A DNA stretch of 64,000 nt, taken from contig OZ026604.1 of NCBI GenBank assembly GCA_964020085.1, forward strand, positions 4,367,967 to 4,431,966, written 5' to 3'. The stretch comes from Micromussa lordhowensis. Taxonomy: Eukaryota > Cnidaria > Anthozoa > Scleractinia > Lobophylliidae. A program made the translations under genes and the position numbers. Shown here piece by piece: positions 11,809 to 21,560 of the stretch (its first letter is position 1; the number at the start of each line of letters is the position of its first letter). The notes under the pieces are model-generated. The model worked only from the letters and a program-made list of their open reading frames with translations. It was not told where the DNA came from and searched no databases.

Positions 11809-12827
11809 TTAATATTTTGTTGCGGCGCCTTGAGCCTCCACCACAGCTGGAATTGCCTTGTGCAAAACGTGATCAATGTATTTTGCACACTTCTCCGGCG
11901 TGACTTTCTTCGCCCAGAACTTCTTGATACCATGCACCAGTTCTTGCTTGTTGCGTGGCTTCACTTTTGATTCTAAGAAGAACTTGAGCTCATGCCACAA
12001 GTCTTCTATCGGGTTGAGATCTGGACTCTCCGGGGGGGTACGCCACCAGTTGATATTTTTTCTTCGAAGAAAGCCTTCGCTCGTCTGGACGTATGTTTAG
12101 GGTCATTATCTTGCATGAACCGGTGGTCGGGAAGTTTTTCCCTAATGAACGGGACAAGTGTGGTCTCGAGGATATTGCAGAACAAATCAGCATCCATGAT
12201 GCCATCAAAGATACAAATCTTTGTGGCACCATGTCTGCTAATTCCCGCCCAGACATGAACCTTCAGGGGATGTTTTGGTTTTGGTTTTCGCTTCGTTGGC
12301 TCGTCTACCTTCCTGTAACAGGTGCGACGATACTGCACGAGTGAAATGGAACACTCGTCGCTGAAAATGACGTTGTGAAATGTATCGCCACTCTCCATGA
12401 TGCGCTGAGCGTACTCCAATCTCTTCACTTTGTTGGCGTCACGTATCAGCTGACAATAAGCAGTCCGCTGTAGAGTCCAGCCTTGTTGTTTGCGGGATCT
12501 TCGCACTGTGGACGAACTCACTGCAACGCCACGCTTTGCCAGCTTCTTCTGGATCTGAGCGCTTGTCATCTCATCATTGCTTCGCATTTGCTGATCTATA
12601 AAAGCGTTTGCCTCTACAGATAGCTTCCTGGGTCTTCCAGAACGTGGTAGATTAGCTACGGAGCCGGTGAGTTGAAGCTTTTTGATAATTCGTGTTACAC
12701 TGGCAAAGCTGACGAGTAAGCCTTCTCCTTTCAACAATTTAAATATCTCAGCTGGGTGGAGACCTTGCTTGTTAAGAAGCTCGATTCTTGTTCGCGTGTA
12801 ATTGGAAACTTTTGGCATGATTACCAC
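11809..12827 (-). pseudogene. Tc1/mariner-family transposase, one frameshift
   Basis: The frame opens at 12827 (a second ATG at 12818 fits the family better). It encodes an N-terminal helix-turn-helix region, the basic linker SGRPRKLS, then the DDE core: FSDECS (first Asp), MQDNDPKH (second Asp) and SPDLNPIEDLW (third acidic residue, Tc1-type spacing). It ends GAATKY at 11809, a normal family C-terminus. The frame breaks near 12045-12050, where an A-run has six A instead of seven, so the first frame stops at 12006 and the catalytic C-terminus continues in another frame. Expected length is about 340 residues and nearly all of it is present. Terminal inverted repeats were not found. TA-CAGTGC at about 11746-11752 is a possible left tip. 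Confidence 0.88.
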
Positions 12828-12829
12828 AA

Positions 12830-13231
12830 GAGAGTTTCAACGGGAATGATTGAGTGCTCACACGCTAGCAGTACATGTATTCAACACAAGCGGTTGCTAT
12901 GGTAATACAGAAACCAGTTCGCGCGGAGTCTGGGTTACGCAAACATGGCCGTGTCAGCGAGTGTCCCTTGTGTTCAACAAATGTGAGCTAAGAAACCACC
13001 AAAGAACAACGGTGTAAGAGCTGCCATGCTTTCAACGTGAAGTAAACAGTAAAAGGAACCTTTGAAGTAATACAGGTGAGTCTTGTATAAACCTGTTGTA
13101 TAAACGGACACGAGTTTTTTCGTAAAGCTTACACTGTGAAGTGACATCAGAAAAGAATCGTCGCGGCAAATTCGAACTGGGCAGCGTGGGAATGTTTGAG
13201 CAGGGCAAACAAAGAGCGAAATTGCGCTCAA
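12830..13231. other. No recognisable gene
   Basis: This lies between the Tc1 transposase and the CGAA-rich element end. Short open frames on the minus strand show no family signal. The right inverted repeat of the Tc1 element should lie here but was not found. Confidence 0.5.
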
Positions 13232-13467
13232 ATGTCATTTATCGAACACTGCGAATTTTCACTCGAAAATTCGAAGTACATTTTCGTTCCGAACGAATTG
13301 TCGTTCGAAAATTCCCGTAGTTGGAAACAATAGGCATCACGAATTATTGTGACTTTTCGTTGAAAATTCGCTTCCATCGAAAATTCGATATTTTTTCGTC
13401 GAAAAGCCAGGAAAAGCCGCGAATTTCGGAGAAATACGTTTGCATTACTTTTGCACAATACTGTATA
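13232..13467. repeat. CGAAAATTCG-rich subterminal tract with element terminus
   Basis: The tract has many CGAA/TTCG palindromes (for example ACTCGAAAATTCGAAG) and ends with the same ~26 bases as 2246-2271 (TTGCATTAC then TTTTGCACAATACTGTA). The sequence then changes abruptly into Polinton polB at 13468. The TTTTGCACAATA core is similar in position and composition to the TTTTCGCAAATA core of the element ending at 45060, which suggests a related element family. That relation is inference. Confidence 0.5.
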
Positions 13468-13644
13468 TAACTTTTGAAGAGTCCTCTCACGCGATCTGGA
13501 TAGTTCCACACCTCATGAATTTTGACTATTTTGTATCCTTTTTCTACAGCGTAGTAAATTTCAGGAGAAGCCCATGTCCCTCTCAACATACGCTGCTCCT
13601 AGGTGTGTTTACATTCGTTCAAGTTCTGCTCTTTTGCGCATTGT
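13468..13644 (-). pseudogene. 177-bp fragment of Polinton DNA polymerase B
   Basis: Nearly identical to the polB sequence that is split elsewhere between 20018-20081 and 30113 onward. It contains WASPEIYYAVEKGYK and NYPDRVRGLFKSY in one open frame. Because it crosses the insertion point of the element at 20082-30112 without interruption, it serves as an empty-site reference and proves the ATTT duplication. Both edges are abrupt: a CGAA-rich element end on one side and unrelated DNA on the other. Confidence 0.9.
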
Positions 13645-13899
13645 TAGGCAAGTAAACCCTCGAAGTTTACAAAAAAAACATTCAAATTCAGCTTCAATGA
13701 TCTCTGGATCGATGTTTGCTAATCGCTTGCTTCTTCTCAGAGCCATCACGCACAATGCATGAAGCTTTGCGTATACCTCAGTATATAAAAGCAGTGCTGC
13801 GGAGAGATGAAAGCTACGAAGAAGAAAAATAAATAACAATAGTACTATTAAACAAAAGTTTGCCTAATGAAGGTAGCGCGGTGAAGCTTCATTCAGGAG
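13645..13899. other. Short unassigned segment with TATA box
   Basis: A strong plus-strand TATATAAAAG lies at 13783-13792. The nearest plausible plus-strand gene is the one starting at 14659, and an acceptor-like TATTGTAG at 14643-14650 just before it would allow a 5' UTR intron. On the minus strand, an ATG at 13746 opens a frame starting MALRRSKRLANIDPEII that runs into the polB fragment. It was not identified. Confidence 0.3.
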
Positions 13900-14490
13900 C
13901 CCTTGAAGCGACGCGCAAATAAGGGCGGGTTTTTTCTTTGTTGCAGCATGTTTTTCTTTTGTTTTTCTTCTGCGTTTTTTCCTTTGTTCGTACCAACAGA
14001 TCGAACGTTTTTTTTTTTAATACTTGCCGCGTTGCCAATCAAGGATGTGGCGTATTTTTGCTGGCTTTTATTCAAGGGTGGTCTCTTCTCAACAAAACTA
14101 CATAGTTTTTCTTTGTTCTTACTAGCAGATCAGAAGGGTTTTCTGAATACTTGCCGCGTTGCCAATAAATGATGTGGTATATTTGTGCTGGCGTTAATTC
14201 AAGAGTGGCCTTTACTCAACAAAACTGCATAGTTTTTCTTTGTTCTTACTAGCAGATCAGAAGGGTTTTCTGAATACTTGCCGCGTTGCCAATAAATGAT
14301 GTGGTATATTTGTGCTGGCGTTAATTCAAGAGTGGCCTTTACTCAACAAAACTGCATAGTTTTTCTTTGTTCTTACTAACAGATCATAAGGGTTTTTTTG
14401 AATACTTGCCGCGTTGCCAATCACAGATGCGACGTATTTTAGCTGGCCTTTATTCAAGGGCGGCATTTACTCAAGAAATTACATTAAAAA
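13900..14490. repeat. Tandem repeat, ~127-bp unit, about four and a half copies
   Basis: The marker TTGCCGCGTTGCCAAT recurs near 14026, 14152, 14279 and 14407. Units also share CTTTGTTCTTACTA and TCAAGNGTGG. Divergence rises toward both edges, as expected for an older minisatellite. The following 14491-14658 holds no gene. Confidence 0.9.
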
Positions 14491-14686
14491 AGGTGTTTGG
14501 CTAATGAACTTTTCTGGCAAGATTTACAAGAAACAAGGTAAAATGGAATTTCTTATATCAATGTGGATTGAGAAAAATGGTACGATTGCATATTTTTTAC
14601 TAGTAGCGACTTGGATTTAACGGCATTTTTTTCTTAATTCTATTGTAGGTCCAACGTCATGGAGGTAAAGTTTAGTGATCCATCTC

Positions 14687-16617
14687 GCTTCTGAATTGTG
14701 ATTATAAAATTGCTGCAAAATCCATCGCTAACAGAATAAAAAGAACCTTGCCTTCGGTGATAAATAACGATCAAACAGGCTTCCAAAAAAACAGGTTTAT
14801 TGGGGAAAATATACTGTTGTTAAATAGTATCTTAGGTTATACAGACATCGAAAAAATTCCAGGACTTCTCCTATTCATCGATTTTGAAAAAGCATTTGAC
14901 ACTCTTGAATGGCCTTTTATTGAAAAAACTCTGAGATATTATAACTTTGGAGATTCTCTTATACTCTGGATAAAACTCTTTTACACCGACATCAGCAGCA
15001 GTATACAAAACAATGGCTGGTCGTCAGATTTTTTTAACTTAAGTAGAGGTGTCCGTCAAGGCTGCCCCCTGTCCCCCTACCTTTTCATTTTATGTGTTGA
15101 AATTCTAGGGGTAGCTGTAAGACGAGACACAATAATTCGTGGCATTAAAATTTCAGACAATGAATGCAAAATAAGTCAATATGCTGATGATACCACGTTA
15201 ATACTGGACGGTACAAGGACCTCATTAGAAAGATCCTTTGTGTTACTTAACATCTTCGCCAAATTGTCGGGCCTAAAAGTCAACTACGAGAAGACCGAGG
15301 CTCTCTGGATTGGATCTTTTAAAAACCGAACGGATAAGCTAGCAATAAATCAAAACATCAAGTGGAGTATTCGGAAGGTTAAATCCCTCGGAGTATGGTT
15401 TTCAATTAGCGAGGAAGAAGCTGTCTTGATAAATTACCAGGAAAAGAAGGAGAAAATCTCTAAAATCTTAAGTTGTTGGCAGCTTAGAAGATTAACTCTG
15501 CTAGGAAAGATTACTGTTATTAAAAGCTTAGCTGCATCTCAGCTTGTTTACATCATGTCATCTTTGCCATCTTCGCAATCTTATCTGAAAGAAATACATC
15601 AACTTTTGTACAATTTTCTTTGGGATGGGAAAGGAGATAAAATTAAAAGAAGTGTGATGTTAAATGAATATAAAGACGGTGGACTAAAAATGTTAGATAT
15701 TCGATCCTTCAATTATGCTCTGAAATCAAAATGGGTAAAGAAGTATCTTGATGACAACAATCAAGCAAAATGGAAACTCTTTTTTGACTTTTTTTCTAAA
15801 CAACATGACGGTAAACTACTTCTGACTGGTAACTTAAAGCAGGCTGATGTAGCTGGTTTACACATTCAGGATTCTTTTACCAAGGAAGTAATGGAAATCT
15901 GGTCAAATTTAACACATGAAGAAAACCCAACACACTTCGGCAACGCGCCAATTTGGTACAACTCCCTTATCAAAATTGGAAACCGGCCAATCTTTTATTC
16001 GGATTGGGCTCGTGCAGGAGTTAATCAGGTCAAAGACCTGTTAGATCAAAAGTTTGACTTTTTGAGGTATGAGGATTTTAAAACTCGTTATAATGTTAAT
16101 ACCTCTTTCTTATGATACTTTGGCATGGTCGCCGCCCTGGCGAAACTAAAAAGGTCGTTTCCGGTCCAGGCTATGATGAACTCCGAAGACCAACTTTCTC
16201 GTAGTCAAATGTTACTATCGTCCTCCAGCTTTTGCAAGGAGGCCTATAAGTTAATTGTCAAAGGAATCACTTCAGTACCCGATAAAAGCCAGAGTAAGTG
16301 GATAACCGACTGCGAAAATTACGAAAATCTAATAAAATGGGATAAGTCATATATGTTGCCTTTCTATTGCACGAAAGAAACTAAACTTCAGACTTTTCAA
16401 TTTAAACTTCTTCACAGAAAAATTGCAACGAATGATTATCTCCATAAAATCGGCATCTCCTTAACAGACAAATGTACTTTCTGTGAACAAAACGCAGAGA
16501 GCCTGATCCATCTTTTCTGGGGCTGTGAACTCATCCAAACTTTTTGGCAAAAAATCCAACATTGGTTGATACAGCGACAGATAAAGCCACAGGACTTTTC
16601 AAAAAATCTAATTACGT
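14687..16617 (+). pseudogene. L1-clade reverse transcriptase, 5'-truncated
   Basis: It encodes the fingers and palm: QTGFQKNRFIGEN, the catalytic FIDFEKAFDTLEW (motif A), RGVRQGCPLSPYLF (motif B) and QYADDTT (motif C, YADD intact). The thumb and the long C-terminal region with the CTFCEQNAESLIHLFWGC zinc knuckle follow. A TGA at 16113-16115 interrupts the frame before YFGMVAAL. A related LINE at 41296-44636 has NFLTYYG at this point, so the stop is a point mutation. The frame is then cut near 16617 by a second LINE. It cannot be active: there is no endonuclease, one stop and one insertion. Confidence 0.88.
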
Positions 16618-17860
16618 TATTTTTCGACCAAGACAAAAAAAAAGTCAAATATGAAGTTAATTTAAAAATATTCAATCATCATACTAACTCTTACACATCT
16701 TTGGAACGTAAAAGTTATGTTAAATACTTAGGCGTGCTTATTGATGAGAATCTCTCCTGGAAACATCATATTTTACATATAGCCTCTAAAATAAGCACAT
16801 CGATTGGTATTATCGCTAGGTTAAGACATTTCGTACCACTTGATACTTTGCAACATATATACAGATCGCTGATTCAACCCTATTTATTATATGGTATAAC
16901 TGCGTGGGGCCGAGCAGATAAAACTCACAGAAACAAAATCCTACGTCTACAGAAACGTGCCCTTCGCCTCATGTTTTTTTGTGATTATAAAACTCATGCA
17001 ATACCCTGCTTCATTTCATCCAGTTTACTACCTCTAGATCTTCTTTACTTCAAGTCAGTTGCCGTCTTAATGTATGACGTCTCAAATAACACATCGCCAC
17101 CTCAAATAAGTAATTTATTTAATTACCAACATAATATTCATTCACATAACACAAGATCATCAACAAGAGGCAACTTCTTTCTCGAATACTCTAGATTAGA
17201 CAAGCAAAACATGTCTTTTTCTAGAAACGGTGTTAGAGTCTGGAATAACCTATCTAATGAAATTCGTCAAATGCCTAAAGTGAAATTTAAACGCAACATT
17301 CACAATATGCTCCTTCAGAAACTCTCAGAGGCGAATGAGTATATTGATCTATTGGATTTGAATATGTCTTGAAAACTAAACTCAGTTCATTCTACTAGCT
17401 TTCTATCTGCATTGTCCTTCCAGCTTCTCATGTAATCTGCCTTATTTCTCCTGAGAATCTTTGTTTTCTGTATTTACCTTATTCTAATGTATTGTACGAT
17501 AATAATTAATTTCACTTAGTATTGTAATTGTATTGTAATTGTAATTTTTCACTTTGTATTTAGTATTCAGCTTATTTTAATGTGTTGTGCGATAATAATT
17601 AATTCTTTTTAGTATTGTAATTGTATTGTAATTGTTCACTTTGTATTCAGTATTCAGCTTATTCTAATGTATTGTACGATAATAATTAACTCTACTTAGT
17701 ATTTTAATTGTAATGTTAATTGTAATGTTACTGTAATTATTCTATTTAGTGTCAAGCCACTGCTCGCCTCGAATAGCTATAGCTAACTGCGAGCAGTGGT
17801 ACATCAGATTTTGTATTTTTCTTTATTTCTCTTAATAAACTAAAACTAAAAAAAACTAAA
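16618..17860 (+). mobile_element. 5'-truncated CR1/Jockey-group LINE nested in the L1
   Basis: From about 16618 the protein changes from the L1 C-terminus to the thumb and C-terminal part of another LINE class: VKYLGVLIDENLSWKHHI, IYRSLIQPYLLYGITAWG, LQKRALRLM and the terminal SRNGVRVWNNL block. The stop is at 17372. The 3' UTR follows, with roughly three ~90-bp repeats (TTCTAATGTATTGTACGAT at 17480, 17572 and 17659), and the end is A-rich (about 17835-17860). The nested element is in frame with the host L1, so one open frame (16125-17372) joins two unrelated LINE proteins. The exact left edge and target duplication are unclear. Confidence 0.8.
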
Positions 17861-18861
17861 ACTTTGACCTTACCAACCTGCCTGGGGCTAGTTGATAGTA
17901 CAGAGGACATACTTCTACATCATGTACTTCTAATTGGCAGATATCACATTTATTCATCAAAATTAAAGAAAACTCTCCCGAATTTACGAGTTTTTGAACA
18001 AACTGTCCTTAAGTGCCAAGAAATCGAAAAGTGTTACGCTTATAAGACACACACTGTTAAGAAATTAAAATTGAAATGGAATCTTTTCAAATGAACTGTC
18101 ACTTTAATCTACCTTTTTTTTTAGCAGCTCCCCCTTTTACCATTTACATTACTTTCAAATTTATTCTCTATTCTTTCAAAACCTTATACCAGGACTGGCG
18201 GCCTCTTTCGTTCGTAGTTTGTTATTTTGTTTCTTTTAATTCCTTTTTTGTGATGTAGGTTTAGACCAGTAATTTTGCAGATAAATGATGTAATGTAAAA
18301 AAAAAAGTGTTGTATTGTAATTAGAGTATAATATTGTTAGTAGCGTATCTTACATTGTAAGTATGCATTGTGTTGTAGGTAGAGTGGTAGAGTATAGTAG
18401 TGTTTGTATATGTATTGTAAGTGCCGCACATTGTAAATAAGTACTGTAAGCTTTTTGTTTTGTAAGTAAGTAAAAAAAAAAATAATAAAAAAAAGTTTAG
18501 TGATGCCGAAAAAGTACAAGAAATCTTTCAGTTCATCACACCATTAAAAGAAAACATACCATGCTCCCTGATTGTGAGGGATGTTGCTAAGCGAAAAGAC
18601 TCTTTGCTTCGCAATGACGGCCAGTATCGCCATATTTTTGACAAACTTTTTGTTACGGTTGAGACGGAACTTGTCAAACTTGCTATAGCGTCGCCTGGTT
18701 TCACGATTTGCTTTGAAGAAGCCTATGAACACTTCCACGCGGACAAAAGCTTAAAATCCTCCATTAGGAGAAACTTGCGGAAGAGTGTCTTTTTTGAAAG
18801 TGAACATTGTAATGTTTTTTTCCTTAAACCTCAATATATTCACTACTTTATTGATTTCTAA

Positions 18862-19095
18862 AAGCACAAAATTATGGTTCTTTTACGACACGTTTGGGTG
18901 AATAACTTGTTACTTGTTTGTTTTTAAGAATTTTGTAATGAATTTAATCAGTGAATTATAAATGTGAGCATATTTAGTTGGAAAATATAATATGGGACAA
19001 CACTGAAATGCAGTTAACTCATTTATTAAAATTTGCCTCAATTTTTTTCACATTAACAATACTGATGCAATCCACACACCCATACACACAAAAAA
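18862..19095. other. Convergent intergenic region
   Basis: AT-rich spacer between the small plus-strand gene (stop 18861) and the end of polymerase B on the minus strand (19096). No gene is seen. Confidence 0.6.
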
Positions 19096-20081
19096 TTAAA
19101 CTGGTTTCTTGTAACCGTAGGGATAAGTCTTATAGCCTTCATTCACTTTGAGAACGCGCTTATCAAACACAAGAGAATAGTTCTTTTTTACAACGTGGGA
19201 ATGCAAATTAAATCCGTCATCCCGCGCGATGTAAAAGAATGGCACTTCTATTTGCTTGCCGGAGAGGCCGTTTGCTCACAGCTCTTCTTTGGACAGAACA
19301 AGGTCTACCATGACTTCGTGATTGACAACTTTCTTGGCACTCAGTTTTTTTACGCTCAGTCCCGGAACTTTTGTAATGTTTTCAACACGTTCACGGGTTT
19401 TGCTGTTGATCACTTTACACGAGTAATTTTTTGCGCCACCACTCACGAACTCGCTTATGTGTTGCCCGGGTTGTAATTCCGAGGTTAGATCGCCCAGGTA
19501 ATCGCCTGTAGGAGGGTTCCATCCATTGGCGTCAAATCGAAAAATGACTGAGTCAGTATCACAGTAATAGGCACGATCTTGCAATTTATCAAGAAGTTCT
19601 CGATGCAGTTTCAATCGCGCCCACATTGTAGTAAAGAGAGCCACGACAACATTTGTTTTGTTCCCGGTGCTGACGAAATCTCTCTTGTGAACCGATTTGA
19701 CTAAGAGATGTTCGTAATTAATCTGCCTAGCCGTTACTTTGCATGAGTCATTCATTAGCAATTCATGGAAGCGTGCAGCGTCGTGGACAACTTCAGTTTC
19801 GGCTTTGTTCGGGTCTTGACCAAAATAGCCCCAAGCATTGTTCAGTTCTAGTTTAGCTCCAGTGCGCGCGGAAGGATTCTTCTTTATTTCGTCATAGTCT
19901 AATTCAATTCCTTCTCTTTCTTTGTAATTTGCAATGTACTGATTCTTGAGCTCTTCAGTAGTACACCATGCAGGGAAATCCGACGATTGTTGCTTGATCT
20001 TGAGAAAAGCGTCTATGTAACTTTTGAAGAGTCCTCTCACGCGATCTGGATAGTTCCACACCTCATGAATTTTGACTATTT
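19096..20081 (-). pseudogene. polB: Polinton/Maverick DNA polymerase B, C-terminal third
   Basis: This is the 3' part of a protein-primed family-B DNA polymerase that replicates Polinton DNA. It carries a KLELNNAWGYFG block (motif B region) and YCDTDS (motif C, both metal-binding aspartates present). It is cut at 20082 by a 10-kb transposon with duplication ATTT, and upstream coding resumes at 30113. Within this part a TGA at 19276-19278 stops the frame. The same frame then runs on with good coding character to TAA at 19096-19098, so the TGA is a late nonsense mutation. The original Polinton copy is inactive. Confidence 0.9.
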
Positions 20082-20099
20082 GTGACCTTCTTCGGCAAA

Positions 20100-20400
20100 A
20101 CGGACACTAACGCTTTTCCGTTTTTGCGGCGAAACCGTTTACAATCCGTTTATATCCGTTTAAACGGTTCATACAAGCGTTTAAACGGTTTGTTTATCCG
20201 TTTAAGAAAAATTGCATCCGTTTAACACTTAAACGAAAACGTTTAAACGGTTTGCTTTTCCGTTTAAAAAAAATTGCATCCGTTTAACGCTTTAACGAAA
20301 ACGTTTCAACGGTTTGGTTTTCCGTTTAAAAAAAATTCCATCCGTTTAATGCTTTACCGGAAACGTTTAAATGGTTTACTTGTCCGTTTAAAAGAAAGGC
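20100..20400. repeat. Left subterminal array, CCGTTTAAACGG type
   Basis: More than a dozen CCGTTTAA / TTAAACGG half-sites, often paired as a palindrome (for example ATCCGTTTAAACGGTT near 20156). Partly arranged in ~60-bp units with AAAAATTGCATCCG. The mirrored array at the right end is at 29810-30095. Confidence 0.9.
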
Positions 20401-20460
20401 AGCAGCTGTTTAACGTGACCCGGCGAGCAGAACAATCAAGCTATCGACCATGTAATTAAC

Positions 20461-21560
20461 GACCGCTCGATACTATATACTCGCGGACATAAACTACAGG
20501 TCAACTGTATTTTATCATAGTTCAAACTTAGCCGTGGTTATAGAAAGCGAGTAATCGTCGTTTCCTTGGATAAACGACAAAAAAACAGTAATAATAACAA
20601 TAATGAAATCACTATCCGGTTTTACAAACGTATAGCATCGAGAGCCGGTGAATTCAGTCGTTCCGATCGTGAAAAATCGATGTCTGCCATCGATCTTGCT
20701 TATTCAGAACAGGGCAATTGTCTCGAGATAACGCTGTCTTGGTTCCCGTGTCATAGTTTTGATTCGTTCGTCAGACGAGTTATTTAGCTCAGAAATTTAG
20801 GTCATCGCTTGGTGGGATTGTGAAAAGTTACAGTCTTTCATAAGATTGTGTATTCTTACCTATTCTGCAGCCAAACAGATCACACAGTCCGACAGCGGGA
20901 AGAAGATAAAAATAGCGTGCGCGCGCTAAATTGATTGTGATGTCACTTGGTTGTCTGCCCAGTATTATTTTATTGACGAAGTCTTTTACGACGACCTCAA
21001 TGTGTTCTTACTAATAATTCTATGGAATGGTGAGCTTATTGACTTGGAAGGGGCCGAAAGAAGCGACGACCTTTGTAACATTCTTTGGGAAACAAAAACA
21101 AAAACCGAAAACCAGGTAAAAATCGATAAAAACCTAAGCCTTTTATTATAGTAAACAACAGCATGCAAATTTCATATTCACCATTGCTTCTTCTGTTTCC
21201 TTCTGAAAGAAAAGTAGTCTTCGTTTTGCATCAGAGGCTTTGTTATTTGACCAATATTAAGCGAGAGTTCAGACACTGAGCATGCAAAAGTTGATGTGAG
21301 TTCCACTGATCGATTTCGCTGGATGAAAAATTTGTTCTAATTCGCTCTCCTACCCGGCTTATTTTAAGAAGGACCACAAGAAAAACAAATATCCCAAAAT
21401 AATTTCAGTACATCTTCATTTATTTCATTGTAGTAAATGATGGTGTATTTACAATAATTACCTACTCAAGCATTATTTCATTTGAATTTAATAGACAGAA
21501 AAAATTTAATAATAAGCTAAAGCCAATTTGTAACATAGCATAGTTGGAAACAATGATAAC
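20461..21560. other. Non-coding left part of element 1
   Basis: Between the subterminal array and the transposase 3' end. No gene recognised. A minus-strand polyadenylation signal (AATAAA, plus-strand TTTATT at 21419-21424) lies about 140 bases after the transposase stop. Confidence 0.5.

Larger units (their letters stand above)
14680..18491 (+). mobile_element. 5'-truncated L1-type LINE with a second LINE nested in it
   Basis: The insertion is bounded by the 13-bp duplication AAAGTTTAGTGAT and ends in an A-rich tail at 18472-18491. Its left edge starts inside the reverse transcriptase (SISLLN, normally preceded by the W-R-P motif), so the endonuclease and ORF1 are missing. The L1 ORF resumes at about 17861 after the nested insertion and finishes at 18094 with a family-typical C-terminal helix region (HVLLIGRYHIYSSK). 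Next come about 380 bases of 3' UTR with TTGTAAGT-type repeats. Confidence 0.85.
14659..18861 (+). pseudogene. Small unknown gene split by an L1 insertion
   Basis: The ATG at 14659 begins MEVKFSD, then the reading frame is cut by the L1 at 14680-18491. After the 13-bp target duplication (AAAGTTTAGTGAT at 14667-14679 and 18492-18504) the frame continues from 18505 to the stop at 18861. The total would be about 125 residues. The right part contains RDVAKRKDSLLRNDGQ and ends HYFIDF. No family is recognised. It lies tail-to-tail with the polymerase B C-terminus (stop at 19096), so it is probably a small Polinton accessory gene. That placement is inference. Confidence 0.5.

Noticed and set aside
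13609..13839. Gene on the minus strand starting MALRRSKRLANIDP
   Set aside because: It runs straight into the polymerase fragment without a splice site and the nearby TATA box points the other way. Not enough support.
13900..14490. CRISPR-like array
   Set aside because: The repeats are head-to-tail ~127-bp units without unique spacers in a eukaryotic genome: a minisatellite.
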